From Bacillota bacterium (GTDB lineage Bacteria > Bacillota > Clostridia > Acetivibrionales > DTU013): a stretch of 34,854 bases of DNA. Position 1 is the first letter of the stretch. Every line of letters begins with the position of its first letter. The position numbers and the translations under genes were made by a program. The notes beneath the pieces were generated by a model. It was not told the origin of the DNA. It worked only from the letters and a program-made list of their open reading frames with translations, and searched no databases. The stretch covers positions 1 to 34,854 of the forward strand of contig JAEZCA010000024.1 of NCBI GenBank assembly GCA_023412665.1, given 5' to 3'. Of this stretch, positions 8,269 to 16,750 are shown piece after piece.

Positions 8269-8315
8269 CCTGCTATTTGTACTTCTTTCGCCTCGTTATA
8301 ACGCATGGTGCCTCT

Positions 8316-8984
8316 TTATTCTATTTTTACAGAATCCATAACCTTCTGCACTTCACTTGCAGCCGCTTCGTCATCTGCCATATAGGCTCCCTGTATCATG
8401 AAAACCTGACCGTCCTTAATGAAGTAGAAGTATTCCTGCCTTTGTATCATGCTGGCGGTCAAGCTGATATCGATATAAAAGCTTGCCCCATCATAGCCTG
8501 CCATCTTTTTGTTTTCTACTGCAGAGTATTCCGCATCCTCAAAAAACTCCTTTATCTGATTGATGGCATCATCGGCGGCTGCTTTGGCATCATTGCCGCC
8601 ATCAGGCATCCAGCCCTTTGTCACCATTACCATATTAAAGCCGTTTTTAGCGCTGAGCGGCACAACTGCTGCCTCATCCAGCTCCCATCCCTCCGGCAGG
8701 TCGGCAGTAACCTTTACATCAGCATTTGCAGCAACTGCAGCATCAATGTCTTCCTGATCTATGTCCTCCAGAAGGCCCTCGAGCTCGGGGTCAAGCGTCA
8801 CGCCTGAATCCTCCAAATTATCAAGCGCTTCATCGATATCATTTTCTGATACCTCATTGTTCCCGCCGGATATCTCACTATTATTCGTTACCGGTTCTTC
8901 AGTCTTTTTTTTCACTTCTAAACATCCGGTTAGCATAGTAAGCACAATACAGCAAACCATCAGGACCGCTAAATATCTTCTCAT
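8316..8984 (-). CDS. Small lipoprotein, function unknown
   Basis: Starting at the ATG preceded by TGGAGGAAG (spacing 6), this is a 222-residue protein; a longer frame upstream lacks a ribosome binding site. The signal peptide ends in a lipobox LTGC (Cys21), so it should be anchored outside the membrane. A strongly acidic linker (about residues 25-75) leads to a C-terminal globular domain containing ADLPEGWELD and VQKVMDSVKIE. That pattern of a short beta-rich domain ending in a repeated 'valine-x-x-v-m-x-s' helix resembles PsbP/DcrB-like lipoproteins, but I cannot confirm the family. It is monocistronic with its own promoter and terminator. Confidence 0.85.
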   Translation of the reverse strand: MRRYLAVLMVCCIVLTMLTGCLEVKKKTEEPVTNNSEISGGNNEVSENDIDEALDNLEDSGVTLDPELEGLLEDIDQEDIDAAVAANADVKVTADLPEGWELDEAAVVPLSAKNGFNMVMVTKGWMPDGGNDAKAAADDAINQIKEFFEDAEYSAVENKKMAGYDGASFYIDISLTASMIQRQEYFYFIKDGQVFMIQGAYMADDEAAASEVQKVMDSVKIE

Positions 8985-9022
8985 AATTCTTCCTCCACAT
9001 TTTAATATAGACCCATAATCGT

Positions 9023-9051
9023 ATTTTACCATGGCATGGATAATACGACAA
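9023..9051 (-). promoter_or_regulatory. Promoter of the small lipoprotein gene
   Basis: On the minus strand, -35 TTGTCG (9051-9046) and -10 TAAAAT (9028-9023) have a 17-base spacer, about 38 bases before the start codon. Confidence 0.55.
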
Positions 9052-9152
9052 TTATTTTGTAATTTTTATGTCCTTATTATGGTAAATATTTCATATATTG
9101 ATAATAATAATAATTCTTTAGCTCTCAGCCGTCAATAAAAACCCTTTGATTG

Positions 9153-9186
9153 CAAGAAAGCCTTCCATGCTCCAAGCATGAAAGGC
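9153..9186 (-). terminator. Terminator of the YkuS-like gene
   Basis: A 12-bp stem (arms 9160-9171 and 9175-9186, one mismatch) with a 3-base loop is followed on the minus strand by TTTCTTG. It lies 45 bases after the stop codon of the 9231-9488 gene. Confidence 0.75.
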
Positions 9187-9230
9187 GTAAGCTGTAACTT
9201 TGTTATTTAATCGTTTTTGATAGCTGAATA

Positions 9231-9488
9231 CTAATGAATGCTGTTTGATATTCGGTCGTATACCTGCTCTGCATTCAGGCCTCTGGCATCAATGACCGGT
9301 ATCTTCGAAACCACATCCTGTATACCAAGGAAATCCTTATTCATGCCTGTCACCACAATGGCATCATATTGTTCGATGTTTTTGCTGTACTCGCTGTTAA
9401 TATCTATTCCTTCAACTTTGTAGCCCTTCTCGGACAAATATTCCATGACGGGCGTCAAACTGCGTTCTACGGCGATTTTCCTGTTCAT
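9231..9488 (-). CDS. YkuS-like UPF0180 family protein
   Basis: This 85-residue protein matches the small UPF0180 family (Bacillus subtilis YkuS) in length and in the pattern of an N-terminal LTPVMEYLSEKGYKV segment, a central AIVVTGMNKDFLGIQD segment and a C-terminal VIDARGLNAEQVYDRI helix. The fold suggests a small alpha/beta cytosolic protein; its function is unknown. AAGGAAGGG lies upstream of the ATG. It has its own promoter (9528-9555) and terminator. Confidence 0.85.
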   Translation of the reverse strand: MNRKIAVERSLTPVMEYLSEKGYKVEGIDINSEYSKNIEQYDAIVVTGMNKDFLGIQDVVSKIPVIDARGLNAEQVYDRISNSIH

Positions 9489-9508
9489 AATGCAATTCCC
9501 TTCCTTTT

Positions 9509-9555
9509 ATCAAAATTTTGATAGTCGGTATTATTGTCTGCATTAATCATGTTAA
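9509..9555 (-). promoter_or_regulatory. Promoter of the YkuS-like gene with a 14-bp palindrome
   Basis: On the minus strand, -35 TTAACA (9555-9550) and -10 TAATAC (9533-9528) have a 16-base spacer. A perfect palindrome, ATCAAAATTTTGAT (9509-9522), covers the expected transcription start and could be an operator. Confidence 0.4.
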
Positions 9556-9624
9556 TATTCTGCCGCATTTTGATCCACTGCATTATGATATTTTGCCGAT
9601 CAATGGGGGACATCTATCTCCTCG

Positions 9625-10299
9625 TTATATCCTGCTTTCAACAAGCAAAAGAAAATCATAAATCGGTTTAAGCTTCACAAATCCTTCCTTCAAAACCTCA
9701 GGCAGTTTGTTGGAAAACGCCAGTCTGAAATCGTTCTGAGCGCATTGAAAAAAGATATTCTTCCTGTCCAGCCACTGTCTCAGGTTCTCAGGCTGATCCG
9801 GGAACCTGCTTCTCTTATACATGTCACCGCCGATAGTGAACTCATTTTGGCTTTCGTATGCCTTTAGCGCAGCCATAAATGCAGGATGGCCTTCGACTAT
9901 CATCTCCCTCATCACAGCCATTGACCCCGTTTGGGCACCGTAATACCCGACACCGTAGCTTGACCCGCTTTGGCCCAATTCAAACCAGAAACAGGGAGAC
10001 GTGGACATCTGTGACTTATCTCTGAGGAATACGAACCATACATTATCCCTGTAGAGGCTTTTATCCCTGGTAAACCGAGTGTCTCTCCTCACTCTGGATA
10101 TTAGTCTTGATGGTGTGGTTATAATACTTTCATCTATCTGAGTCATTGTGGGCGACAATTCCTTGACAAGCTCGGCAAAAGGCTCGTACACCAGTTTTTT
10201 ATACTGAACTTTATGCTCTTCGTACCATTGCTTGCTGTCATTCATTTTATTTTCAAAAAGAAATCTGAGCGCTTCATTTGAAAACCCTGAAAAACCCAT
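9625..10299 (-). CDS. DUF2461 domain protein
   Basis: This 224-residue protein matches the DUF2461 (TIGR02453) family over its full length. The N-terminus GFSGFSNEALRFLFENK, the WYEEHKVQYK segment and the central SRVRRDTRFTRDKSLYRDN block are characteristic. The conserved W, R and D residues suggest a catalytic or ligand-binding pocket, but no activity is established that I know of. It is cytosolic. GGAGG lies 7 bases before the ATG, and the promoter is at 10342-10370. It shares its upstream region with the divergent LysR gene, whose regulator might control it; that is inference. Confidence 0.9.
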   Translation of the reverse strand: MGFSGFSNEALRFLFENKMNDSKQWYEEHKVQYKKLVYEPFAELVKELSPTMTQIDESIITTPSRLISRVRRDTRFTRDKSLYRDNVWFVFLRDKSQMSTSPCFWFELGQSGSSYGVGYYGAQTGSMAVMREMIVEGHPAFMAALKAYESQNEFTIGGDMYKRSRFPDQPENLRQWLDRKNIFFQCAQNDFRLAFSNKLPEVLKEGFVKLKPIYDFLLLVESRI

Positions 10300-10341
10300 A
10301 AAAATTCCTCCATCTATATTAGTAACAATTTTCTCAAATAA

Positions 10342-10370
10342 ACTTTATTTCTTTAATTTTTTTTTGTCAA
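10342..10370 (-). promoter_or_regulatory. Promoter of the DUF2461 gene
   Basis: On the minus strand, a consensus -35 TTGACA (10370-10365) and -10 TAAAGT (10347-10342) are separated by an A-rich 17-base spacer. Confidence 0.55.
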
Positions 10371-10392
10371 GTACGATGATTCGCAAAAATAC

Positions 10393-10423
10393 TTGCTTTA
10401 CCCGTACAAATTATTGATATAAT
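10393..10423 (+). promoter_or_regulatory. Probable promoter of the LysR gene
   Basis: A consensus -10 TATAAT (10418-10423) is preceded by TTGCTT (10393-10398, spacer 19) or the overlapping TTTACC (10397-10402, spacer 15). Neither -35 is ideal, as is common for autoregulated LysR genes. Confidence 0.45.
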
Positions 10424-10482
10424 AAATTGGGCAATAAGCTGCGGAAACGGAAACTGTAAAAAAAGATACAAGGGTGCTGAAA

Positions 10483-11415
10483 ATGGATCTGACTCATATA
10501 AAATATGCTGTTGAAGTAGAAAAAACAAAATCCATAACAAAGGCCGCGGAAAACCTGTTCATGGGGCAGCCAAATCTCAGCAGGTCCATCAGGGAGCTGG
10601 AAGAGTCACTGGGGATAAAGATATTCAAGCGCACCTCCAAAGGCGTGGTCCCTACCGAACAGGGCGAGGAATTCCTTAACCATGCGAGAAATATCCTCTC
10701 CCAGGTTGAGAAAATCGAGGCGATACACAGTAAATCGTTACATAACAGGCTTTCATTCAGTATATCCGCCCCTGAAGCAGTTTATATAACTCAGGCATTC
10801 GCTACAATGATCTCCGGTCTGCCCTCACTTAGAAATATTTGCTTCAATTACACAGTAACCGATGATCTTCATGTAATGGATAATGTCAGCCAAGAGGGTC
10901 ATAACCTGGGGATCGTAAGATTCAATTCAATACAGGAGAAATATTACATGAAGCTCCTTAAGGAGAAAGGCCTCATTTCTGAGCAAATCCTGGAGTTTCA
11001 GTATATTGTACTCATGTCAGCCAGCCACCCATTGTCCGGCAAAGAAAGCATAGCCTATAGGGATTTGTCCGATTACATCGAAATATCAGGAAGTGACCAG
11101 CATGCAGGCTCGTTGCAGGTCCAGGAGACAAAAAATGAGTTTCCTGTGCAGGATGACAAGCGGGTCCTGACCGCCGGCCATGTAAGCCAGCTATACCTGT
11201 TGAGCGCAGTCCCGTCCGCTTACATGTGGGCTCCGCCTGTGCCGGCTGGGGTCCTCGAGCGGTTTCCACTGGTTCAGCGCAGCTGCAGCGACTTTAATAT
11301 CAGGTACTCCGATCACCTAATATACAGGAAGAATCACAAGTTCAACGATCTTGACAATAAATTCGTCTCTGAAATACAGAAAGCAAAAAATGCGATACCA
11401 GGTTCCGTCCTGTGA
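10483..11415 (+). CDS. LysR-family transcriptional regulator
   Basis: This 310-residue protein has an N-terminal winged helix-turn-helix (about 1-65: AVEVEKTKSITKAAENLF, then QPNLSRSIRELEESLG and FKRTSKGVVPTEQGEEFL), typical of LysR regulators, and a substrate-binding-like C-terminal domain. The start chosen is the ATG with AAGGGTG 6-7 bases upstream; a GTG three codons earlier overlaps that site. The gene is divergent from the DUF2461 gene and precedes adhE by about 220 bp. The inducer is unknown. LysR proteins usually control a divergent or adjacent gene, so the DUF2461 gene or adhE are candidate targets. Confidence 0.93.
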   Translation: MDLTHIKYAVEVEKTKSITKAAENLFMGQPNLSRSIRELEESLGIKIFKRTSKGVVPTEQGEEFLNHARNILSQVEKIEAIHSKSLHNRLSFSISAPEAVYITQAFATMISGLPSLRNICFNYTVTDDLHVMDNVSQEGHNLGIVRFNSIQEKYYMKLLKEKGLISEQILEFQYIVLMSASHPLSGKESIAYRDLSDYIEISGSDQHAGSLQVQETKNEFPVQDDKRVLTAGHVSQLYLLSAVPSAYMWAPPVPAGVLERFPLVQRSCSDFNIRYSDHLIYRKNHKFNDLDNKFVSEIQKAKNAIPGSVL

Positions 11416-11488
11416 ATCGTAAAGGCTCAGCTATATCACTCTTTCAGGGTAATGGCCAATCAGGCTAAATAATAATGATATATCAAAA

Positions 11489-11518
11489 TTGACATGTCTA
11501 CATGCAATTTTTTATACT
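11489..11518 (+). promoter_or_regulatory. Promoter of adhE
   Basis: A consensus -35 TTGACA (11489-11494) and -10 TATACT (11513-11518) have an 18-base spacer. The leader before the adhE start is about 110 bases and contains the Rex-like array. Confidence 0.65.
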
Positions 11519-11536
11519 ACCAACTGTTTCCTCCGT

Positions 11537-11596
11537 GTGTTAAAATTTTATCATAGTTAGTTAAATATTTATCAATGTTTGTGATAGTAATAACAA
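11537..11596 (+). promoter_or_regulatory. Three Rex-like operators at 21-bp intervals
   Basis: Three 18-bp sites start at 11537, 11558 and 11579. Compared with the clostridial Rex consensus TTGTTAA-N4-TTAACAA, the middle site (11558-11575) has 2 mismatches in the specified positions, and the outer two have 3 each. They lie downstream of the predicted start of transcription, a position suited to blocking elongation. Rex is the NADH/NAD+ sensor known to repress adhE genes in clostridia; binding here is inferred. Confidence 0.6.
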
Positions 11597-11637
11597 TGTC
11601 TTGTAGTAAAGCAGCATTGTGTAAAGGAGGAATATGT

Positions 11638-14259
11638 ATGACAACCGATATAAGACATGAAATCATTGACAATGTGCAAAAGCTTGAGGCAGCTCTTGCA
11701 AGAGTAAAGGAAGCACAGAAAATATATGCCGGCTATACCCAGGAGCAGGTCGACAGGATATTCTTCGAAGCCGCAATGGCAGCCAACAGGGAGCGCATTC
11801 GTCTGGCAAAGTTGGCGGCGGCTGAGACAGGCATGGGAATCGTAGAGGACAAGGTAATTAAGAATCATTATGCCTCGGAATATATATACAATACATATAA
11901 AAACGTCAGAACATGCGGAGTTATTGAAGAAGACAAGGCATACGGCATTAAAAAAATTGCTGAGCCCGTGGGCATCATAGCAGCTGTTATACCTACAACC
12001 AACCCGACCTCCACTGCAATATTCAAAACACTGCTTGCCCTAAAGACAAGAAACGGTATTGTTATCACTCCCCACCCCAGGGCAAAGAACTGCACAGCTG
12101 AAGCTTCAAGGATAGTTTTGGAAGCTGCTGTCAAGGCTGGCGCGCCTGAAGACATCATTAGCTGGATAGATATACCGTCACTTGAGATGACAAACTACAT
12201 AATGAAGCAAGCAGACCTGATACTTGCAACCGGTGGTCCCGGTATGGTCACAGCCGCGTATTCCTCCGGCAAACCCGCTGTAGGCGTCGGCCCCGGAAAT
12301 ACTCCCGCTGTCATAGACTCATCAGCCGACATATTGCTGGCAGTAAACTCCATAATACATTCAAAGACCTTTGACAATGGCATGATATGCGCATCTGAGC
12401 AGTCCGTGATCGCACTTGACAGTATATATGACAAGGTCAAGGATGAATTTGAAAAGCGTGGCTGCTATTTTCTAAATGATGAGGAAACCGAGAAGGTCCG
12501 CAATACAATAATAATCAACGGCTCCCTGAATGCAAAGATAGTTGGGCAGCCGGCGGCAAAAATAGCTGCGCTTGCCGGGTTTGAAGTTCCGGAGAAAACG
12601 AAGATATTGATCGGTGAGGTTGAAAGCGTTGAGCTTTCAGAGGAATTTGCACACGAGAAGCTCTCCCCCGTCCTTGCAATGTACAGGGCACACAGCTTCA
12701 CAGAGGCTCTGGACAAGGCTGAAAGACTGGTTGAGGACGGCGGCTTCGGACACACGGCATCTGTATACCTCAACACTACAACTGAGAAGGAAAAAATAAA
12801 CGAGTTCGCAGCCAGGATGAAAACCTGCCGAATCCTGGTAAATACACCCTCCTCTCACGGCGGCATAGGCGACCTGTACAACTTCAAGCTGGCTCCGTCG
12901 CTGACACTGGGCTGCGGTTCATGGGGCGGCAATTCGGTTTCGGACAATGTCGGCGTAAAACATCTTCTTAATATAAAAACAGTAGCTGAGAGGAGAGAGA
13001 ACATGCTTTGGTTCAGGACACCCCAAAAGATATACATGAAAAAAGGCTGCCTGCCTGTTGCTCTCGACGAGATAAAGAATGTTCTAGGCAAGAAAAAGGT
13101 ATTCATTGTAACGGACAGCTTCCTATACAATAACGGATATACAAAAGCTGTCACGGATAAGCTTGATGAAATGGGTATAGTACACACAACCTTTTTCAAT
13201 GTGGCACCGGACCCGACGCTTGCATGTGCCAAGGAAGGCGCGGCAGCAATGACCGCCTTTACCCCCGATTGTATAATAACGGTAGGCGGCGGTTCGGCAA
13301 TGGACGCAGCAAAGATCATGTGGGTCCTTTACGAGCATCCTGAGGCCGACTTCATGGATATGGCAATGCGTTTCATGGATATAAGGAAACGCGTATATAC
13401 TTTCCCCAGGATGGGTCAGAAGGCATACTTTATAGCGGTTCCGACATCTTCAGGCACAGGAAGTGAGGTTACCCCCTTTGCTGTTATTACCGATGAAGCT
13501 ACGGGAGTAAAATATCCTCTGGCCGATTATGAGCTGCTGCCGCAAATGGCGATAGTGGACGCTGACATGATGATGGATCAGCCAAAAGGCCTCACAAGCG
13601 CGTCCGGCATCGACGCCCTCACCCACGCACTGGAGGCTTACGCTTCAATGCTGGCTACAGATTATACTGACGGCCTTGCTCTCAAAGCCATAAAAACCAT
13701 ATTTGAGTATCTCCCTGCGGCATATGATAACGGAGCCTCAGACCCGAAGGCAAGACAAAAAATGGCCGATGCCTCCACGATGGCGGGTATGGCATTTGCT
13801 AACGCATTCCTCGGTGTCTGCCATTCAATGGCCCACAAGCTTGGCGCATTCCACCATCTGCCCCACGGTATAGCTAATGCTCTTATGATAGAAGAGGTGC
13901 TGCGCTTCAACGCAGTCGAGACCCCGGTCAAAATGGGCACCTTCCCTCAGTACGACCATCCCCGCACTTTGGAAAGATACGCGGAAATTGCTGACTTCCT
14001 GGGGCTGAAGGGTAAAACCGATGAGGAAAAGCTGGAAAATCTTATAAAGGCTATAACTGAACTGAAAGAAAAGGTTGGCGTCAAAAAGACAATAAAGGAT
14101 TACGGTATCGATGAAAAATATTTCCTTGCCAATCTGGAGGATATGACCGAGCAGGCCTTCGACGACCAGTGCACCGGCGCTAACCCCAGATATCCGCTGC
14201 TGAGCGAGATCAAAGATATGTATCTGAACGCATACTACGGAAGAAGTAAAAATGTGTAA
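11638..14259 (+). CDS. adhE: Bifunctional acetaldehyde-CoA/alcohol dehydrogenase AdhE
   Basis: This 873-residue fusion reduces acetyl-CoA to acetaldehyde and then to ethanol, using two NADH, and serves redox balance in fermentation. The N-terminal CoA-acylating aldehyde dehydrogenase (about 1-440) contains the GVGPGNTPAVID motif and the catalytic Cys251 in GMICASEQ. The C-terminal iron-dependent alcohol dehydrogenase (about 450-873) has GGGSAMDAAK, PTSSGTGSEVTPFAVI and the metal-binding region CHSMAHKLGAFHHLPHG (about 728-744). Length and order match E. coli AdhE, which assembles into spirosomes. The start is the ATG 7 bases after AGGAGG; an upstream in-frame extension has no ribosome binding site. 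It is likely co-transcribed with the kinase-like gene that begins 35 bp later. Confidence 0.97.
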   Translation: MTTDIRHEIIDNVQKLEAALARVKEAQKIYAGYTQEQVDRIFFEAAMAANRERIRLAKLAAAETGMGIVEDKVIKNHYASEYIYNTYKNVRTCGVIEEDKAYGIKKIAEPVGIIAAVIPTTNPTSTAIFKTLLALKTRNGIVITPHPRAKNCTAEASRIVLEAAVKAGAPEDIISWIDIPSLEMTNYIMKQADLILATGGPGMVTAAYSSGKPAVGVGPGNTPAVIDSSADILLAVNSIIHSKTFDNGMICASEQSVIALDSIYDKVKDEFEKRGCYFLNDEETEKVRNTIIINGSLNAKIVGQPAAKIAALAGFEVPEKTKILIGEVESVELSEEFAHEKLSPVLAMYRAHSFTEALDKAERLVEDGGFGHTASVYLNTTTEKEKINEFAARMKTCRILVNTPSSHGGIGDLYNFKLAPSLTLGCGSWGGNSVSDNVGVKHLLNIKTVAERRENMLWFRTPQKIYMKKGCLPVALDEIKNVLGKKKVFIVTDSFLYNNGYTKAVTDKLDEMGIVHTTFFNVAPDPTLACAKEGAAAMTAFTPDCIITVGGGSAMDAAKIMWVLYEHPEADFMDMAMRFMDIRKRVYTFPRMGQKAYFIAVPTSSGTGSEVTPFAVITDEATGVKYPLADYELLPQMAIVDADMMMDQPKGLTSASGIDALTHALEAYASMLATDYTDGLALKAIKTIFEYLPAAYDNGASDPKARQKMADASTMAGMAFANAFLGVCHSMAHKLGAFHHLPHGIANALMIEEVLRFNAVETPVKMGTFPQYDHPRTLERYAEIADFLGLKGKTDEEKLENLIKAITELKEKVGVKKTIKDYGIDEKYFLANLEDMTEQAFDDQCTGANPRYPLLSEIKDMYLNAYYGRSKNV

Positions 14260-14294
14260 TCGTATAGATGAGGAATAAAAAGGAGGTCGAAACA

Positions 14295-15044
14295 ATGAAT
14301 CTCAATAAAATAATAGCGGTCCGTACATCAAAAACCGTTTACCGCGACGGAGACCTTGCTATAAAAGTATTCGACGAGGGATATTCAAAGGCCGACGTGC
14401 TCAACGAGGCCCTGAACCAGGCAAGGATCGAGGAGACTGGGCTCCATATACCCGAGATTGTCGAAGTGACAAAAATAGACGGAAAATGGGCTATAATTAC
14501 CAGATTTATCGAGGGACGCACACTTGAAGCGCTGATGAATGAAAAACCGGATAAATTCGACGATTACCTTGAGCAGTTTGTTGATCTTCAGTTGGAAGTA
14601 CATCGTCAGAAATCACCGCTGCTCAATAAACTGAAGGACAAAATGCGCAGGCAGATCTCAATGACCGACCTGGATGCCACTACCAGATACGATCTTCACA
14701 CCCGTCTGGAGTCGATGCCATCTCATCGCAAGGTCTGCCACGGTGATTTCAATCCCAGCAACATAATTATCGCAAATGACGGCACACCCTACATCCTGGA
14801 CTGGTCCCATGCCGCACAGGGGAACGCATCAGCTGACGCAGCAAGGACATACCTGTTGTTCTGGCTTACCGGAAATACACAAGCAGCTAAAAAGTACCTG
14901 AAGCTGTTCTGCAGGAAAAGCGATACTGCTAAGCAGTATGTTCAGAAATGGATACCTCTGGTGGCGGCATGCCAGTCTATCAAGGGAAATCCTGATGAAC
15001 GAAGCCTGCTGCTGCATTGGGTCGATGTAATAGATTACGAATAA
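14295..15044 (+). CDS. Aminoglycoside phosphotransferase-fold kinase, substrate unknown
   Basis: This 249-residue protein has the APH/choline-kinase fold. The catalytic loop is CHGDFNPSNIII (about 157-168), with the catalytic Asp after His-Gly, followed by the metal-binding YILDWSHAAQG in place of DFG. An N-lobe lysine in DLAIKVF and the hinge ITRFIEGRT are also visible. The start is the ATG after AAAAGGAGGTCG; an earlier ATG at 14268 sits upstream of that site. It follows adhE by 35 bp with no terminator, so both are probably made from one Rex-controlled message. The family includes many non-resistance kinases (choline, homoserine, fructosamine, small sugars), and nothing here points to drug resistance. 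Confidence 0.85.
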   Translation: MNLNKIIAVRTSKTVYRDGDLAIKVFDEGYSKADVLNEALNQARIEETGLHIPEIVEVTKIDGKWAIITRFIEGRTLEALMNEKPDKFDDYLEQFVDLQLEVHRQKSPLLNKLKDKMRRQISMTDLDATTRYDLHTRLESMPSHRKVCHGDFNPSNIIIANDGTPYILDWSHAAQGNASADAARTYLLFWLTGNTQAAKKYLKLFCRKSDTAKQYVQKWIPLVAACQSIKGNPDERSLLLHWVDVIDYE

Positions 15045-15150
15045 ACAGGAATCAATAGATTGATCAGGAGGCCTGGTATTTTAAAATCACACTATGCATA
15101 AGAAGTCCATGCCATCACGAACTCATCAGCGTCCTGAAGTGACATGCACA

Positions 15151-15435
15151 TCAATCGTATTTGAGGGATGACACTATATCAAGCTTAGAAGCTTTGACCG
15201 CAGGACTAATTGAGGCAACAAGAGTTATGAGCATTCCTGCGGCAACAAAGATGATGATTGAGCCGTAGTCGTTCTGAACATTGAAGTATTGCCCTGTTGC
15301 CTGCATGATAGCTGGTACCAGCAGCAGCTGGAGGCTGCCTGTCACAGAGCCGGTGACTCCTCCGACTGCAAGCACCCCAATGGCTGTGACGATGCGATGA
15401 GAACAGATATCATGCCGCAGGCTTGCCTGCTTCAA
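15151..15435 (-). pseudogene. Remnant: C-terminal tail of an FtsX/MacB-type ABC permease
   Basis: The frame encodes up to 94 residues with a hydrophobic segment and the terminal pattern SISPAVKASKLDIVSSLKYD, the usual end of FtsX-type permeases (typically ...ASKLxPVEALRYE). A full permease has several hundred residues, four transmembrane segments and an extracellular domain; only about the last segment is here. The frame overlaps the 3' end of the MFS gene by 26 bp, so the missing 5' part was probably lost at a junction with that gene. No ribosome binding site supports a start. It may be a decayed relic; the fused ABC transporter at 23531 is of the same superfamily but has a different tail. 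Confidence 0.55.
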
Positions 15436-16663
15436 GCAGAACCTTGTTTACAGCCATGAAAAGGCTTTGCACAATCATCAGCGAGCCTGTTACAACAAGC
15501 AGCAGTTCAATTTCGACAAGATCAGCCACAGGTCCAAAGAATATCATTGCAAGAGGCATAAATGAGCTTGAGATCATATTCATTACTCCGAATACTCTGC
15601 CCATATATTCCGGTTCGACCTTCTGCTGGAGAAGCACTGTAAACGGTGTATTGAATATCGGCAGTACTATACCGACCAAAGCCATTAGAATGAGATATAT
15701 GCTGAAATAAGGCACTATCCCGAGAGCAATCGTAGAGAACGCTATCACAAAATTGGATAGCACCATGGTGTGCAGCTTGTTTTTAAACCCGCCCCATGCT
15801 GCAATAACAAGGCCTCCCGCCATCATACCCGCTGAAAAAGCTACTTCTATGGCAGTAAGCCTCCAAACATCATCCCCAAAGCTGCGGGCTACCTGCAGCG
15901 GAGTCAGAAATGCAAGGGGCGCCACTAATATAAAGTAAACTGCACAAAAAATAAAGGAGGTTTTTACAAATCCATGGTTCCCTATATACCTCAGGCCTTC
16001 CTTCATATCGGTGAAATAGCCCGTTTTCTGTTTTTCAGCAGCCCCCTTGTGGATAGGGACATGCAGGAACAGCAGCAGGATCAATACAGCAATCAAAGCT
16101 GTTATTACATCTATAAAGAATATGTATTCAATTTTCGCCAATGAAAGCAATGCTCCGCTGACAAATGGGGATAACAGTGTTACCATAGACTGGATGCTGC
16201 CATTTGTGCCATTGACCTTTGTCAGCTTATCCTCGGGCACGATATCGGGAATAATCGCTGATACCGCAGGCAGCTGTATTCCCGACCCGAAAGAACGCAC
16301 TGCCGATACGGCAAAAAGAAGCCATGTCGCTCCGAAGCCGGCAAAAAACAATATGGCGGTGATTAGTGTTGACAGTGCAATCATGGAGTCTGACAGGATA
16401 ACAAGCTTCTTCCTGTCATATCTGTCAGCCCACACACCGGCAAATGGAGATATCAGGAACATGGGAACGAACCCGCATATTATGGAAATGGTCATCATTA
16501 TGCCGGATTGAGTTTCCAGTGTGATATACCATGTTATTGCGTATTGCACCAAAGCCGAACCGAAAAATGAAATTGCCTGACTGGACAGGAAAAGTACGAT
16601 CTTTTTCTTCCAGTTGTTATCGTTTGATACATTTTCATTAGTCAAGGTCTTATCCTTATTCAA
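15410..16663 (-). CDS. MFS efflux transporter (MefA/macrolide-efflux-like)
   Basis: This protein of about 417 residues has some 12 hydrophobic segments typical of the MFS_3/enterobactin-macrolide exporter group. The loop motif GVWADRYDRKK (about residues 70-80) matches the MFS signature between segments 2 and 3. The N-terminal pattern FLSSQAISFFGSALVQYAITWYI is shared with Mef-type drug pumps, and it probably exports a small molecule using proton motive force. The start is chosen as TTG at 16663, because GGAGG lies 5 bases before it, while the in-frame ATG at 16675 overlaps that ribosome binding site and has none of its own. The last 26 bp overlap a permease remnant. Confidence 0.88.
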   Translation of the reverse strand: MNKDKTLTNENVSNDNNWKKKIVLFLSSQAISFFGSALVQYAITWYITLETQSGIMMTISIICGFVPMFLISPFAGVWADRYDRKKLVILSDSMIALSTLITAILFFAGFGATWLLFAVSAVRSFGSGIQLPAVSAIIPDIVPEDKLTKVNGTNGSIQSMVTLLSPFVSGALLSLAKIEYIFFIDVITALIAVLILLLFLHVPIHKGAAEKQKTGYFTDMKEGLRYIGNHGFVKTSFIFCAVYFILVAPLAFLTPLQVARSFGDDVWRLTAIEVAFSAGMMAGGLVIAAWGGFKNKLHTMVLSNFVIAFSTIALGIVPYFSIYLILMALVGIVLPIFNTPFTVLLQQKVEPEYMGRVFGVMNMISSSFMPLAMIFFGPVADLVEIELLLVVTGSLMIVQSLFMAVNKVLLEAGKPAA

Positions 16664-16750
16664 AGCAGCCTCCATTGCCAGATATGTCGTTAATAGTTTT
16701 ACCCCTGGCAGAAAACAATTATCACAGCTTCATAGCCAAAAGGTATAGAT

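Noticed and set aside
13825..14295. 156-residue minus-strand frame over the adhE end
   Set aside because: It is antisense to conserved adhE coding sequence and has no start signals, so it is a shadow of that gene.
14295..15044. Aminoglycoside resistance gene
   Set aside because: The kinase motifs only place it in the APH fold. It is linked to adhE, lacks resistance-gene neighbours, and the fold includes many metabolic kinases.
15410..16663. Macrolide resistance gene mef
   Set aside because: Similarity is at the level of the MFS exporter subgroup; no Mef-specific identity or msr partner was seen, so a drug cannot be named.
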